Shown: piece after piece, positions 1-9,600 of the stretch
How the letters are laid out: each line of letters opens with the position of its first letter
Position numbering within the stretch: the first letter of the stretch is position 1
NCBI GenBank assembly: GCA_964465065.1
Contig: CAYXHZ010000015.1
Location: forward strand, 1 to 60,216
From: CAYMND01 sp964465065
GTDB taxonomy: Bacteria > Acidobacteriota > Aminicenantia > UBA2199
Direction of reading: 5' to 3'
Length of the DNA: 60,216 bases
Notes under the pieces: model-generated
The model's input: the letters and a program-made list of their open reading frames with translations, nothing else
The model's database searches: none
Told to the model about the DNA's origin: nothing
Translations under genes and position numbers: made by a program

Positions 1-29
1 AGAAGGGTGTGTTTTTTTGCCGATGACAT

Positions 30-49
30 TATAATGAGAAACAGAGGAG
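30..49 (+). promoter_or_regulatory. -10 box and Shine-Dalgarno of the PhoH-family gene
   Basis: TATAAT lies at 30-35 and an AGGAGA ribosome-binding site at about 44-49, ahead of the ATG at 57. No convincing -35 box is visible because the window begins just upstream. Confidence 0.5.
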
Positions 50-56
50 ACAAATC

Positions 57-1379
57 ATGGCCAAAAAGATTATCGTCCTGGACACCAACGTTATCCTTCA
101 CGATTTCGAATGCCTCTACAACTTCGCCGACAACGACGTCGTCATTCCCATCACCGTCCTGGAGGAAATCGACTCCTTCAAACGGGGACACGACCAGATC
201 AATTACAACGCCCGTGAATTCATCCGCATCCTGGACACCTTCTCGGGCGAAAAGCTGATGGCCGGCGGCGCCCCATTGGGGTCCAACATGGGTAATGTGT
301 CCATCGACATCGACCATCTGCAGACCGACATCATCAGCCATGCCTTTCTGGAAAACAAGGCCGACCACCGCATCCTCAGCGTAGCCTACAGCCTGACCCA
401 CGAAAAAGGCCAGAAAAAACAGGTCGTCCTGGTCTCCAAGGACGTCAACCTTCGCCTCAAGGCCAAGTCGCTGGGGGTCAAGGCCGAGGATTATTTCTCG
501 GATCGGGTTCACGATTTCGAAGGCCTCTATTCCGGAAAAAGGGAAATCGGCGACGTCGACAAAGCCGCCATGGAAACCCTGCTCAGCGGTGAATGCAGCA
601 TCGCTCCGGCCGAGTTGAAAATCGCCTCGCCTCAACCCCACGAGTTCTACATCCTGAAAAACAAACGCAATTCGGTACTGGCCTACTTCAACCCCGAAAG
701 CGGCCTGATCCACCGTATGGACAAGCCGACCGCGTTCGGTATCGTGCCCCGTAACGCCGAACAGGCCTTCGCCCTGCAGGCTCTGCTCAACCCCGCCATC
801 TCGCTGGTCACCCTGTCGGGCAAGGCCGGCACCGGCAAAACCCTGCTGGCCCTGGCCGCCGCTCTGGAAGTGCGCCGTTTTTATCACCAGATATTTCTGG
901 CCCGGCCGATCATTCCCCTGTCCAACCGCGACCTGGGCTACCTGCCCGGCGACATCGAGAAGAAGCTGGACCCGTACATGCAGCCCCTTTACGACAACCT
1001 CAACGTGATCACCAACCAGTACAAGGAAGGCAGCAAGGAGCAGAAAAACATCAAGAAGATGCTGGAGAGCGAAAAGCTGTTCATCTCCCCGCTGGCCTAC
1101 ATCCGCGGTCGCAGCCTGGACAAGATTTTCTTCATCGTCGACGAGGCCCAGAACCTGACCCCCCACGAGGTCAAGACCATCATCACCCGGGCCGGCGAGG
1201 GCACCAAGATCGTCTTCACCGGCGACCCCTACCAGATTGACACCCCCTACCTGGACTCCCATTCCACCGGTCTGTCGGTGCTGATCGAACGCATGAAGGG
1301 GCAGGGTCTCTACGCCCACATCAACCTGGAAAAAGGCGAACGCTCCCCGCTGGCCGAACTGGCCAGCAATCTTCTTTAA
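57..1379 (+). CDS. PhoH family protein: PIN domain plus PhoH ATPase
   Basis: This 440-aa protein has two parts. Residues 1 to about 135 are a PIN nuclease-like domain opening with VLDTNVILHD, whose first Asp is a conserved metal ligand. Residues from about 215 form a PhoH-type P-loop ATPase with Walker A GKAGTGKT at 255-262 and Walker B FFIVDEAQ (Asp362), followed by a FTGDPYQID motif. Known relatives (PhoH2/YlaK-like proteins) are RNA-directed ATPases coupled to a PIN RNase, so a cytoplasmic RNA-processing role is inferred. The start is fixed by AGGAGA 7 nt upstream. It is monocistronic and converges on the subtilase gene 16 bp away. Length and motifs look complete. Confidence 0.93.
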   Translation: MAKKIIVLDTNVILHDFECLYNFADNDVVIPITVLEEIDSFKRGHDQINYNAREFIRILDTFSGEKLMAGGAPLGSNMGNVSIDIDHLQTDIISHAFLENKADHRILSVAYSLTHEKGQKKQVVLVSKDVNLRLKAKSLGVKAEDYFSDRVHDFEGLYSGKREIGDVDKAAMETLLSGECSIAPAELKIASPQPHEFYILKNKRNSVLAYFNPESGLIHRMDKPTAFGIVPRNAEQAFALQALLNPAISLVTLSGKAGTGKTLLALAAALEVRRFYHQIFLARPIIPLSNRDLGYLPGDIEKKLDPYMQPLYDNLNVITNQYKEGSKEQKNIKKMLESEKLFISPLAYIRGRSLDKIFFIVDEAQNLTPHEVKTIITRAGEGTKIVFTGDPYQIDTPYLDSHSTGLSVLIERMKGQGLYAHINLEKGERSPLAELASNLL

Positions 1380-1395
1380 ACCGGTTCAGACCACA

Positions 1396-3090
1396 TCACT
1401 CCGAACCGACGCGGATCCGGCCCCGGCCGAACAGGTTGTCCAGTCCCGCCGCCCCCAGGTCCAGGACCCGGGCGTAAATGGTGCTGACGATCTGGTCCGG
1501 AGAAAAAGGCGTTCTGGACTTGAACAGGGCGAACAGACCGGCCATGTGCGGACAGGCCGCCGAAGTGCCGTAAAAGCCGCGACTGCCGAAAGTCAGATCC
1601 GAGGTGCTGACCCCGGCCGGAGCGCAGACGTCGGGTTTGATCCGGCCGTCCAGGGTCGGTCCCTGCGAGCTGTAGTCGTGAAGCTCGTCGGTCAGGGCGT
1701 CGCAGGCGCCGACGGCGATGATGTTGGTCGAATCGCCGGGAATGCCGATGCTGCCGGCGGGGTTGGAATACTCCATGGCTCCGTGGGTGAAGACGAACAG
1801 ATCGAACCTGACCTTGCGGCTGGCCTTGTGGGCGCGGATGGACACCCCCCAGTAGGTGGCCGAACCGTAATAGTAGCCGCCGGCCTCTTCGATGGGAAAG
1901 CGGTAACCGGGCTGGCGGTTGAAGCTCGAAGCGTCCGAAAGCTGGATCCACTTGCCCGTATTCGGATTCCGGTAGTAGAGGTACAGATCGTAATCCTGAC
2001 TGGCCCCGGCCCATTGCATGGTGTCCGAGTTCCAGACGCCCCAGTCGTCCCAGCGCAGCAGGTTGTTGACCGTGCTGAAGGCCGGCACGTAGAAGGTCAG
2101 CATCTCGTCCTGACCGGCGAAGTTGTGCCAGCCGTCGCCGTCGGGATCGTTGAAGGTGCCGGACCAGTGGTCGTTGCCTTCGTTGCCGGCCGAGGTCACA
2201 TAGACGATGCCCTGTTTCTTCATTTCCTTGGCCATCTCGTCCTCGTAACCGGTGCCGTCGCCAGGGGAATAATAATGACCGATGGAGGCGCTGACGACAT
2301 CCACATCGTTGTTGAGGATCCAGTTGGCGGCCGGGAAGATGTCGCTGACGTACAAAGTGGCCAGACCGGTGATCCTGGCGTCCGGGGCCACGTCGTGCAC
2401 GATCTCGGCGCAGCCGGTACCGTGATAGCCGTCGTCTGTCCGGCCGTCGTTGCGAACGGTCTGGACCGTGAAATCGTCGGGCAGTTCGCTGCCGACGAGC
2501 TGCTGGTGGTTCTCAAAGCCGATGTCCATGACGCAGACGTGAACTCCCTGGGCCCGGAACGGGCTGAGATTGGCCAGCTGCTGGCTGTTCATCGCGGCCA
2601 CGCCTTCCGAAACGACGTGCGGGTGCAGCGGGAACGGCAGATGCACCATGGCGGCGTAAGCGCTCAGGGCCATGACCTGATCGAGCGGCACCCGGCAGGA
2701 CAGGTTCAGGCCGAAACGGTGCAGGACCTGACCGCCAACGGACCGTACCTGGTTGGACAGCAGCGTCATGCGCAGGTTCCTCTCCATCTGACGCAAGGAA
2801 GCCAGCGGCAGCTGACTGCCATGATCGGCGGCGATCAACTCGATACGGACACCCGTCTGCGGATCGTAGGGGATGGCGAAGCGTTCGGCGTACTGCCTGG
2901 CCGCATCTTCCCCCTGCCGTTCACGGATGGTTACGAGCCGGAACAGGCGGGAATCCATATAATCCGGACCGCCGCTCTGTACGTCTGCGGCCTGATCGGC
3001 CTGCAGATTCTCGATTCCGAAATCGTCCGCCGCCGACAAGCCCAGCGCACAGAAAACAATCAGCACCCACAGAATATTGTTGGTTTTCAT
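1396..3090 (-). CDS. Secreted subtilisin-like (S8) serine protease
   Basis: 564 aa from the ATG at 3090, which has GGAG/GGAGAAG upstream; a longer frame exists but lacks a signal peptide. Residues 1-21 are a signal peptide ending LGLSAA. The S8 triad is visible: Asp189 in VMDIGF, His223 in YHGTGCAE and Ser510 in YGTSAACPHMAG, with the oxyanion Asn in TSAGNEG. The His-to-Ser distance (287 residues) is far longer than in subtilisin because a beta-rich insert of roughly 130 residues (around the YDLYLYYRNP motif) sits before the Ser loop, resembling pre-peptidase/jelly-roll inserts. It is the last gene of an operon with an outer-membrane protein and an oligopeptide transporter, suggesting extracellular protein breakdown for peptide uptake. 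Confidence 0.92.
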   Translation of the reverse strand: MKTNNILWVLIVFCALGLSAADDFGIENLQADQAADVQSGGPDYMDSRLFRLVTIRERQGEDAARQYAERFAIPYDPQTGVRIELIAADHGSQLPLASLRQMERNLRMTLLSNQVRSVGGQVLHRFGLNLSCRVPLDQVMALSAYAAMVHLPFPLHPHVVSEGVAAMNSQQLANLSPFRAQGVHVCVMDIGFENHQQLVGSELPDDFTVQTVRNDGRTDDGYHGTGCAEIVHDVAPDARITGLATLYVSDIFPAANWILNNDVDVVSASIGHYYSPGDGTGYEDEMAKEMKKQGIVYVTSAGNEGNDHWSGTFNDPDGDGWHNFAGQDEMLTFYVPAFSTVNNLLRWDDWGVWNSDTMQWAGASQDYDLYLYYRNPNTGKWIQLSDASSFNRQPGYRFPIEEAGGYYYGSATYWGVSIRAHKASRKVRFDLFVFTHGAMEYSNPAGSIGIPGDSTNIIAVGACDALTDELHDYSSQGPTLDGRIKPDVCAPAGVSTSDLTFGSRGFYGTSAACPHMAGLFALFKSRTPFSPDQIVSTIYARVLDLGAAGLDNLFGRGRIRVGSE

Positions 3091-3110
3091 CTTCTCCAGC
3101 TCCCCGATTC

Positions 3111-3785
3111 CTATTTCCGCTCCGGAACGATAAAGCGCTGCACGTATGGCGTACGGGCCAGCGAAACGCTCAGACCGGCGCAGACGGCCAAATGCTTGAG
3201 ATCCTCCCGCCACTCGCCCCGGACCGTCGCGCCGCCGACCCGGTCGCTCAGCTCGTAGCTGCCGTCGAGCTGACCGGAATTGTAGCGGCATTCCAGAAAC
3301 AGGGTGAGCTTGTCGGAAACCAGAAAGTCGAAGGCGAACGCCGCATGGTATAACGGACCGGGATCCAATTTTTGCGTGAGCGAAAATCCGAGGCTGTCCC
3401 AGGTGCTCTCGTCGTCCAGTTTACAGGAAGTGAAGGTGTAAGCGGCGCCGCCGCCCAGGCGCAAGGCCAGTCCGCGCAAGAGTCGCAACCGGTAGAAAAG
3501 GCTCAGCTGGACCGGAAACAGGGACAGCTTGCCCAGTCCCAGACCGTTGGGATCGTTGAGACTGGAGGCCATCTGCATGCCACCCTGCAACTGCAGGGTG
3601 AACGAACGGCTCAGGTTGTAGTTGACCAGGGCGAAGACCCCGAAACTGTCCTCGTAATCGTCCTGGTCGAACAGGCCGTAATTGGCGCTGAATCCCAGTT
3701 CAAAACCCTTGTGTACGGCCGAAGGCAGCACCAGCGTCAACAGCAGCAAAAGTATCGGCAACAACCGTTTTTTAGGCGTCGGCAT
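3111..3785 (-). CDS. Outer-membrane beta-barrel-like protein
   Basis: 224 aa with a signal peptide (basic start then a Leu-rich core LPILLLLLTLVLPSAV). The rest shows alternating hydrophobic/polar strands with aromatic girdle residues (GFELGFSANYGLF, FALVNYNL, LFLECRYNSGQLD), as expected for a small OmpA/OmpW-like barrel. An AGGTGG site precedes the ATG. It lies 18 bp after the OPT transporter and 20 bp before the subtilase on the same strand, so co-transcription is likely. The exact family is not recognised; a barrel function is inferred from strand pattern only. Confidence 0.7.
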   Translation of the reverse strand: MPTPKKRLLPILLLLLTLVLPSAVHKGFELGFSANYGLFDQDDYEDSFGVFALVNYNLSRSFTLQLQGGMQMASSLNDPNGLGLGKLSLFPVQLSLFYRLRLLRGLALRLGGGAAYTFTSCKLDDESTWDSLGFSLTQKLDPGPLYHAAFAFDFLVSDKLTLFLECRYNSGQLDGSYELSDRVGGATVRGEWREDLKHLAVCAGLSVSLARTPYVQRFIVPERK

Positions 3786-3803
3786 GTTCCACCTGGATGA
3801 TTC

Positions 3804-5804
3804 TCAGTCGTTTTTGACCCGGCAGGAATCCCACCACAGATAGATCAGCAGCAGGGTCAAGACCACGTAGCCCAGAATTTCGGCACCGGAGCTTTCCACC
3901 CATTGACTGGTGTTGGCGAGCTGCATCAGGTTCCATTTTTCACCCCAGTTGAACACATCCTGACCCAGGTAGGTCAACAGGGCGTTGATGACGCCGAAAA
4001 TGGCGCCGCCGGCGATAAAACCCGAAGCCAGCAGAGTGCCTTTTTCCTTGCGTTTGTTGACCAGCTTCTCGTCTTGACTGGATTTGGCGACCAGGTGGGC
4101 GATCAGACCGCCGGCCAGCAGCGGGGTGTTCAGGTGCATGGGCAGGTACATGCCCAGGGCGAAAGGCAGTGGCGGAATGCCGATGAACTCCAGCACGACG
4201 GCCAGCAGGCCACCGATGACATACAGCAGCCAGGGCGCGGCCTGACCGGTCATCAACGGCTTGATGACCGCCGCCATGGCCGAGGCCTGCGGAGCTTCCA
4301 GGCCGCCGGGGCCGAAACCGTAGGTTTTGTAGAGCATGAGGATGACCAGTCCGACCGAGGCTGCGGACAGGAAGGTACCCAGAAATTTGTACCGTTCCTG
4401 GTGGCGCGGAGTGCTGCCCAGCCAGTAGCCGATCTTGAGATCGGTGATGAAACCGCCGGCCATGGACAGGGCGGTACAGACCACGCCGCCGATGAGCAGA
4501 GCGGCCAGGATGCCGCTTTCCCCGTTGAGACCGATGGCCACCAGAATGCCCGAGGAGATGATCAGGGTCATCAGGGTCATGCCCGACACCGGGTTGGTAC
4601 CGACGATGGCGATGGCCCGGGCAGCCACGGTGGTGAACAGGAAGGAGATGACGGTCACGATCAGGAGGCCGATCAAAGCCTGGAACCAATTGCCTTTGAG
4701 AACGCCGATGAGGAAGAAGGCGAACACGCCGACCAGGGTGGCCAGGATCAGCTGGGTGTTCCATTTCATGGAAATGTCCTTCTGCCAGCGCTTGTCGTCG
4801 CTGTCCTTGGCCTTGCCCTCTTCCGCGCCTTTGCCGGAGAAGAGCTCCTTTTTGGCCAGTTTGAAGGCGCCCAGGATGATGTGCCGCGACTTGATGATGC
4901 CGATGATGCCGGCGATGGCGATGGCGCCGATACCGATGTGGCGGACATAGGTCGAGAAGATCTCACCGGGCAGCATCTGTTTGATGGGATCCCCTTCCGG
5001 AACCAGATAGGTCATGGCCGGAACCAACAGCCACCAGGACAGAAAGGAACCGCAGCTGATGATCAGGGAATACTTCAGACCGACGATATAACCCAGGCCG
5101 ACGACCGCTGAACTGGTCATGATGCGGAATTCCAGTTTGGCCGATGCCGCCAGGCTCTGCCCCCAGGAGAAAACCCGGGTGCTGATCACCTCTTTCCAGA
5201 AACCGAAACCGGTGGCGCAGAAATCGTACAGGCCGCCGATGAACAGGGCTTTCAACAGGACATTGGCCTGACCGCCGCCGGCCTGGCCGGTCACCAGCAC
5301 CTCGGTGGTGGCGGTGGCCTCCGGAAAGGGGAATTCGCCGTGCATGTCCTTGACGAAATATTTGCGGAACGGGATCAGGAAGAGGATGCCCAGAAAGCCG
5401 CCGAGCAGCGAGGACAGAAACACCTGGATGAAGGTGGCCTCGATGCCCAGGATGTACAGCCCGGGCAGGGTGAAGATGGCGCCGGCGACGATGACCCCCG
5501 AACTGGAACCGATGGACTGGATGATGATGTTCTCGCCCAAAGCATCTTTCCTTTTGAGCATGGTCGACATGCCGACGGCCAGAATGGCGATGGGGATGGC
5601 CGCTTCGAAAACCTGACCGATCTTGAGCCCCAGGTACGCCGCCGCCGCGGAAAAGAGAATCGAATAAAAGATACCCCAGCCCAGCGAATACGCGGTGATT
5701 TCCTTGGGAAGCGTATCGGGTTTCATGATCGGGGTATATTTCTCCCCGGCCTGCAGCTTTCGGTACGCATTTTCCGGTAAGCCTTTGGGTTGTTCTTCGT
5801 GCAT
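3804..5804 (-). CDS. OPT family oligopeptide transporter
   Basis: 666-aa polytopic inner-membrane protein with about 14-16 hydrophobic segments. The N-terminus (TLPKEITAYSLGWGIFYSILFSAAAAYLGLKIG, given here only as position about 30-62) and FPFPEATATTEVLVTGQAGG-like region around residue 160 are characteristic of prokaryotic OPT proteins, as are NPVSGMTLM near residue 400 and IGIPPLPFALGMYLP near 545. OPT members are proton-coupled importers of oligopeptides or metal chelates; substrate here is not determinable. GGAGG stands 5 nt before the ATG. It heads the operon with an outer-membrane protein and a secreted protease, which favours peptide import. Confidence 0.92.
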   Translation of the reverse strand: MHEEQPKGLPENAYRKLQAGEKYTPIMKPDTLPKEITAYSLGWGIFYSILFSAAAAYLGLKIGQVFEAAIPIAILAVGMSTMLKRKDALGENIIIQSIGSSSGVIVAGAIFTLPGLYILGIEATFIQVFLSSLLGGFLGILFLIPFRKYFVKDMHGEFPFPEATATTEVLVTGQAGGGQANVLLKALFIGGLYDFCATGFGFWKEVISTRVFSWGQSLAASAKLEFRIMTSSAVVGLGYIVGLKYSLIISCGSFLSWWLLVPAMTYLVPEGDPIKQMLPGEIFSTYVRHIGIGAIAIAGIIGIIKSRHIILGAFKLAKKELFSGKGAEEGKAKDSDDKRWQKDISMKWNTQLILATLVGVFAFFLIGVLKGNWFQALIGLLIVTVISFLFTTVAARAIAIVGTNPVSGMTLMTLIISSGILVAIGLNGESGILAALLIGGVVCTALSMAGGFITDLKIGYWLGSTPRHQERYKFLGTFLSAASVGLVILMLYKTYGFGPGGLEAPQASAMAAVIKPLMTGQAAPWLLYVIGGLLAVVLEFIGIPPLPFALGMYLPMHLNTPLLAGGLIAHLVAKSSQDEKLVNKRKEKGTLLASGFIAGGAIFGVINALLTYLGQDVFNWGEKWNLMQLANTSQWVESSGAEILGYVVLTLLLIYLWWDSCRVKND

Positions 5805-5929
5805 CCAGTCCTCCTCGTGTGTTTTGGCAATCTGAATCGACCGCTACGCCTGAGCGACCGACGTTTAGAAGCTACCACAGGCCGAGTCGAAAAGCAATTG
5901 CAGCCGTACACGGAAAACACGAACAGCCC

Positions 5930-5959
5930 TTGACATCGCCAGATCAAGATGATAAAGGA
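5930..5959 (+). promoter_or_regulatory. Promoter and Shine-Dalgarno of small membrane-protein gene
   Basis: A consensus TTGACA is at 5930-5935; a GATAAA at 5951-5956 (15-nt spacing) can serve as -10. AAAGGA at 5954-5959 is the ribosome-binding site for the ATG at 5965. Confidence 0.45.
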
Positions 5960-5964
5960 TTCTC

Positions 5965-6480
5965 ATGATTGAGGCATACGCGCGCGACATCGAGGAAAGA
6001 AAAATCATCTCCCAGCGGACTCGGCCGGGCAAAAAACTGGCGCTGATCATGCAGGCGATCAACCTGGGCATGGCCCTGATCGCCGCCTTTGTCAAACCGG
6101 ACCGCTTCATCGATTCCCGTATCGTCTATTCCGAAGAAAGCCTTCTCAACCTGAACGGCCTGCTGATGCTGGTCATCATCCTGGTCATGATCGCCATTCT
6201 GGCCGCCAGAAGGACCCTGTACTACTCCCCCAGACTGATCCGGGACGACGACACCCTGTTCACCGTCCTCGGTAAATGGAATAAAATCGATGCCATGCTC
6301 ATGAAAAGCGCGCTGATCATTCCATTTCTGAGCATGGCGGTCACCCTGCTCGGTTTTCCCTTCGAACGTACCGTTTACATTTTTATCGGTTCGGCCATTC
6401 TCTACGTCATCCTCATGCCCGTCGGTATTAAAACCCGCAGCAAACTACAGATATTGCGCCGTTATTATGACCATATCTGA
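5965..6480 (+). CDS. Four-TM membrane protein of unknown function
   Basis: 171 aa. Hydrophobic helices are visible at about 27-43 (ALIMQAINLGMALIAAF), 65-82 (LLMLVIILVMIAILAA), 117-132 (ALIIPFLSMAVTLLGF) and 137-155 (VYIFIGSAILYVILMP), with a basic C-terminal tail. No family is recognised. It is a single gene between the divergent OPT operon and the kinase operon, with its own TTGACA promoter and AAAGGA site. Confidence 0.7.
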   Translation: MIEAYARDIEERKIISQRTRPGKKLALIMQAINLGMALIAAFVKPDRFIDSRIVYSEESLLNLNGLLMLVIILVMIAILAARRTLYYSPRLIRDDDTLFTVLGKWNKIDAMLMKSALIIPFLSMAVTLLGFPFERTVYIFIGSAILYVILMPVGIKTRSKLQILRRYYDHI

Positions 6481-6553
6481 GCCCTCGACCGATGGATCCC
6501 GCCCGGGGCCGAACGATACTCGAGTGCGTATAGATATCAGATATATCTTTTCG

Positions 6554-6582
6554 TTGAAGAACATTGGGAAAAGGTGTAAGAT
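6554..6582 (+). promoter_or_regulatory. Sigma-70-type promoter of kinase operon
   Basis: TTGAAG at 6554-6559, 17-nt spacer, TAAGAT at 6577-6582. Transcription would begin near 6589, and GGAG at 6593-6596 serves the ATG at 6607. Confidence 0.55.
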
Positions 6583-6606
6583 TAGCGCACGTGGAGATAA
6601 TATAGG

Positions 6607-9600
6607 ATGAACAAAACGATTTTGCTGGTCGAGTACGATACCGCCGTTATCGAATCCGTAACCGATCTTTTCAGCTCCGATGGCTATGAATTCCACAAGG
6701 TCGAAGATGGGGAAGCCGCCAAAAAACTCCTGGAAAAGAAACGCTTCGACCTGGTCATCACCGCGGCCATGCTGCCCAAGTTCCATGGCTTCTACCTGTC
6801 CCAGCACATCAAGGAACAGTACCCCGGTTCATCGGTCATCATCATCAGCGGCGTGTTCAAGGGCTACGATTACCGCCAGCAGGGCATGACCCAGTACCTG
6901 GCCGACGATTACTTCGAAAAGCCCCTGGATCTGGCCAAATTGAAAAAACGGGCCAACGAACTGCTGCAGATCCCCGACGAGGCCCCGCAGTTCGATCCCT
7001 CCGTCACCCAGATCCCCAAGGCCAAGACCAATAAAATTCCGACACTCAAATCGCTGGAACAGGAGTCGAGCAAACTGAGTTCCGACGATATCTTCGGCGA
7101 TATTCTCAAGAAGATCGAGAAGAGCAGCCCGGTTGTCAAAATCGACCTGGAACAGCCCAAGGCACAGCCCGAAAGCCGCAGCCCAGCCGCTCCGGCCCCC
7201 GCCCCCGCTCCTTCCAAACCGATTACCGATCGAGAAGACCTGCTCAAGGAGCTGGTGGCCATCGAGGAACCCGCTGCGGTCAGCCCGACCGTCCTGCTGA
7301 AAAAGCCCATCAATATCGATTCCGTGCTCAACAACATTGCGGGCCCGAAAAAAGAATACAAGAAGCTGGAAGACGAAATATCCAAGAAATTCGAAGATAC
7401 CTTGTCCGGTCTGGGCCTCAGCTCCAGGCCGGCGGCTCCGAAAGCGGCTCCGGTTCAGCCCCCGCCGCGCCCGGTACAGGTGCCGGTCACACCGGTTGTC
7501 CAGGCGAAGATTCCAAGGCCGGAGACCGGCGAAGAGGTCGGCGGCTACGAAATACTGGGCCCGATCGCCCGTGGGGGCATGGCCGAGATCTACAAGGCCA
7601 AAAAGAAAGGGGTGAAGGGCTTTGAAAAAATTATCGCCCTCAAGAAGATCCTGTCCGGTTACGGCGAAGACCAGAAATACATCGAGATGTTCGTCGACGA
7701 AGCCAAGATCGCCGCCCAGCTCACCCACCCCAACATCGTGCAGATATACGATCTGGGCCGCAAGGACGATTATTACTTCATCGCCATGGAGTACGTCGAG
7801 GGCAAGGACTTGCGTCTTCTGCTCCGCCAACTGGCCGAAACGGAAAAATACCTGCCGGTCGAGCTGTCGGTATTCATGATCATCAAGGTGCTCGAGGCCC
7901 TGTATTACGCCCATACCGCCAAAGACAACCGCGGCCAGACCCTGGACATCGTCCATCGCGACGTTTCGCCGCCCAACATTCTCATCGGCTATAACGGCGA
8001 AGTCAAACTGACCGATTTCGGCGTTTCCAAAGCCTCCATCAAGATGCATCAGACCATTTCCGGCGCTCTGAAGGGAAAATTGCTGTACATGTCGCCCGAA
8101 CAGGCCAAGGGCGACCGCAATATCGATTGCCGTTCCGACATTTTCTCCGCCGGCGTCATCTTTTTCGAAATGCTGACCAACAAGAAGCTGTTTCTCGATG
8201 AATCCGAGATCCAGGTTCTCAAGAAGGTACAGGAAGGCGAAATCACCCTGCCTTCCATCATCCGCAAGGATATCGATCCGGACCTGGAAGCCATTCTGCT
8301 CAAATCGCTGCATAAAGACCCCAAATCCCGTTACCAGACCGCCAACGAAATGGCAGAGGCCCTGAACGCCTATCTGCAGAAATATTACACCCAGAGTCCG
8401 TCCACGGCCCATGTCGCCCATTACCTGATGACCCAGTTCGCCGACGATATCCGCAAAAACAACGTCAAAATCGATCTGAAGAAGGAACCGTACCAGATCA
8501 CGCGGCGGCAACCCGTCGTCGAAAAAGGACCGGAAGCGGTCAAGCCGCTGAAAGTCGAAGCGCCGAAAGTCGAAGCTCCGCGGATCGTCACTGCCCCCAA
8601 ACCCGCTCCGATCGTGCCACCTGCTCCGGTCAAGCCGCCGACGCCCTCCCCGGCCGTCACCCGAACCGTGCCGCAGGCTCCGGCAACGGCCACGCAAAAA
8701 ATTCCGGTGCCCCAGCCCAAACCGCAACCGGCCGGTCCGTCGATCCGCAGCGACGAAGAATTCACGGCCATGGAAGAGCACCCCATCGAAATCGACCTGA
8801 GCGGTAACCGGGAAGAGCCACGCCGCCCGACACCGGTGCCTGAACCGCCGCCACCGGTCGTACCGCCCAAGACGCAGCCGGTCGTCATTCCGCAGCCGCA
8901 GAAGGATACTGCCGCCAAAACCACCAGCTACCATGAGGAACTGGCCCTTCTGGATCAGGAAAGCGATACGAAAAAGAAATTCCTGCTGATCGCCGCCGCA
9001 GTCGTCATCGTGGCCATCGGTCTGTATTTTCTGCTCAGTTCCGGTGGCAATACGCCCGCCGATTCCGGCGAGCCCGTTCCTGTCCAAACCGAAACCGTTC
9101 CCGCGGATCAGCCGAGCGGAGAAATCACGGCCGACAGCACTGCGACGTCACCCGGTGAAAGCGTTGCCCCGCAGGGTCTTGATGCGGCGGGCCAAACCAG
9201 CCAGAATCCTCTGACCACCCCGCAGCAGACACCTGCCCAGCCGCCAATTTCGCAGCCGGCGAGCGCCGAACCGACGCCCGCCAAAGCGGCCGTCGTACCC
9301 TCTCCCCAATCGCAGACCCAGCCCAGCCGTCAGACGGTGCAGCCTTCGCCTCAGCCGGAAAAGAAACCGGAAACGACGAAGCCTCAGCCGGAAAAGAAAA
9401 CCGAAGCCGTCAAGCCAGCCCCCATAACTCCGACCGGCACTGAAGTGAAAGAACCCGCCAAGCAGCCGGCCCAGCAGACGACTCCGGCCGTCACCGAGAC
9501 CAAACCGGAACCGGCCAAAGAGGAAAAACAGCCCGAAGCCGCCCCCACTCCCACTCCCGTCCCCGTCGCCGCCAAGCCCGAGCCGGAACCGGTCAAACCG

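Noticed and set aside
1380..1412. CGGTTC/GAACCG inverted repeat between phoH and the subtilase as a bidirectional terminator
   Set aside because: Six-base stem with a loop of about 15 nt and no T-run on either strand.
1546..3258. Long plus-strand open frame (570 codons) opposite the subtilase
   Set aside because: It lies antisense to a gene with signal peptide, ribosome site and intact catalytic triad; its translation is Val/Gly/Arg-rich without motifs, a GC-rich shadow frame.
6529..6550. AT-rich hairpin AGATAT/ATATCT followed by TTTT upstream of the kinase promoter
   Set aside because: Stem has only two G-C pairs; too weak for a terminator and could be part of the upstream promoter DNA.
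6829..9087. 752-codon minus-strand frame opposite the kinase gene
   Set aside because: Shadow frame of the kinase coding sequence; no ribosome site and no recognisable domains.
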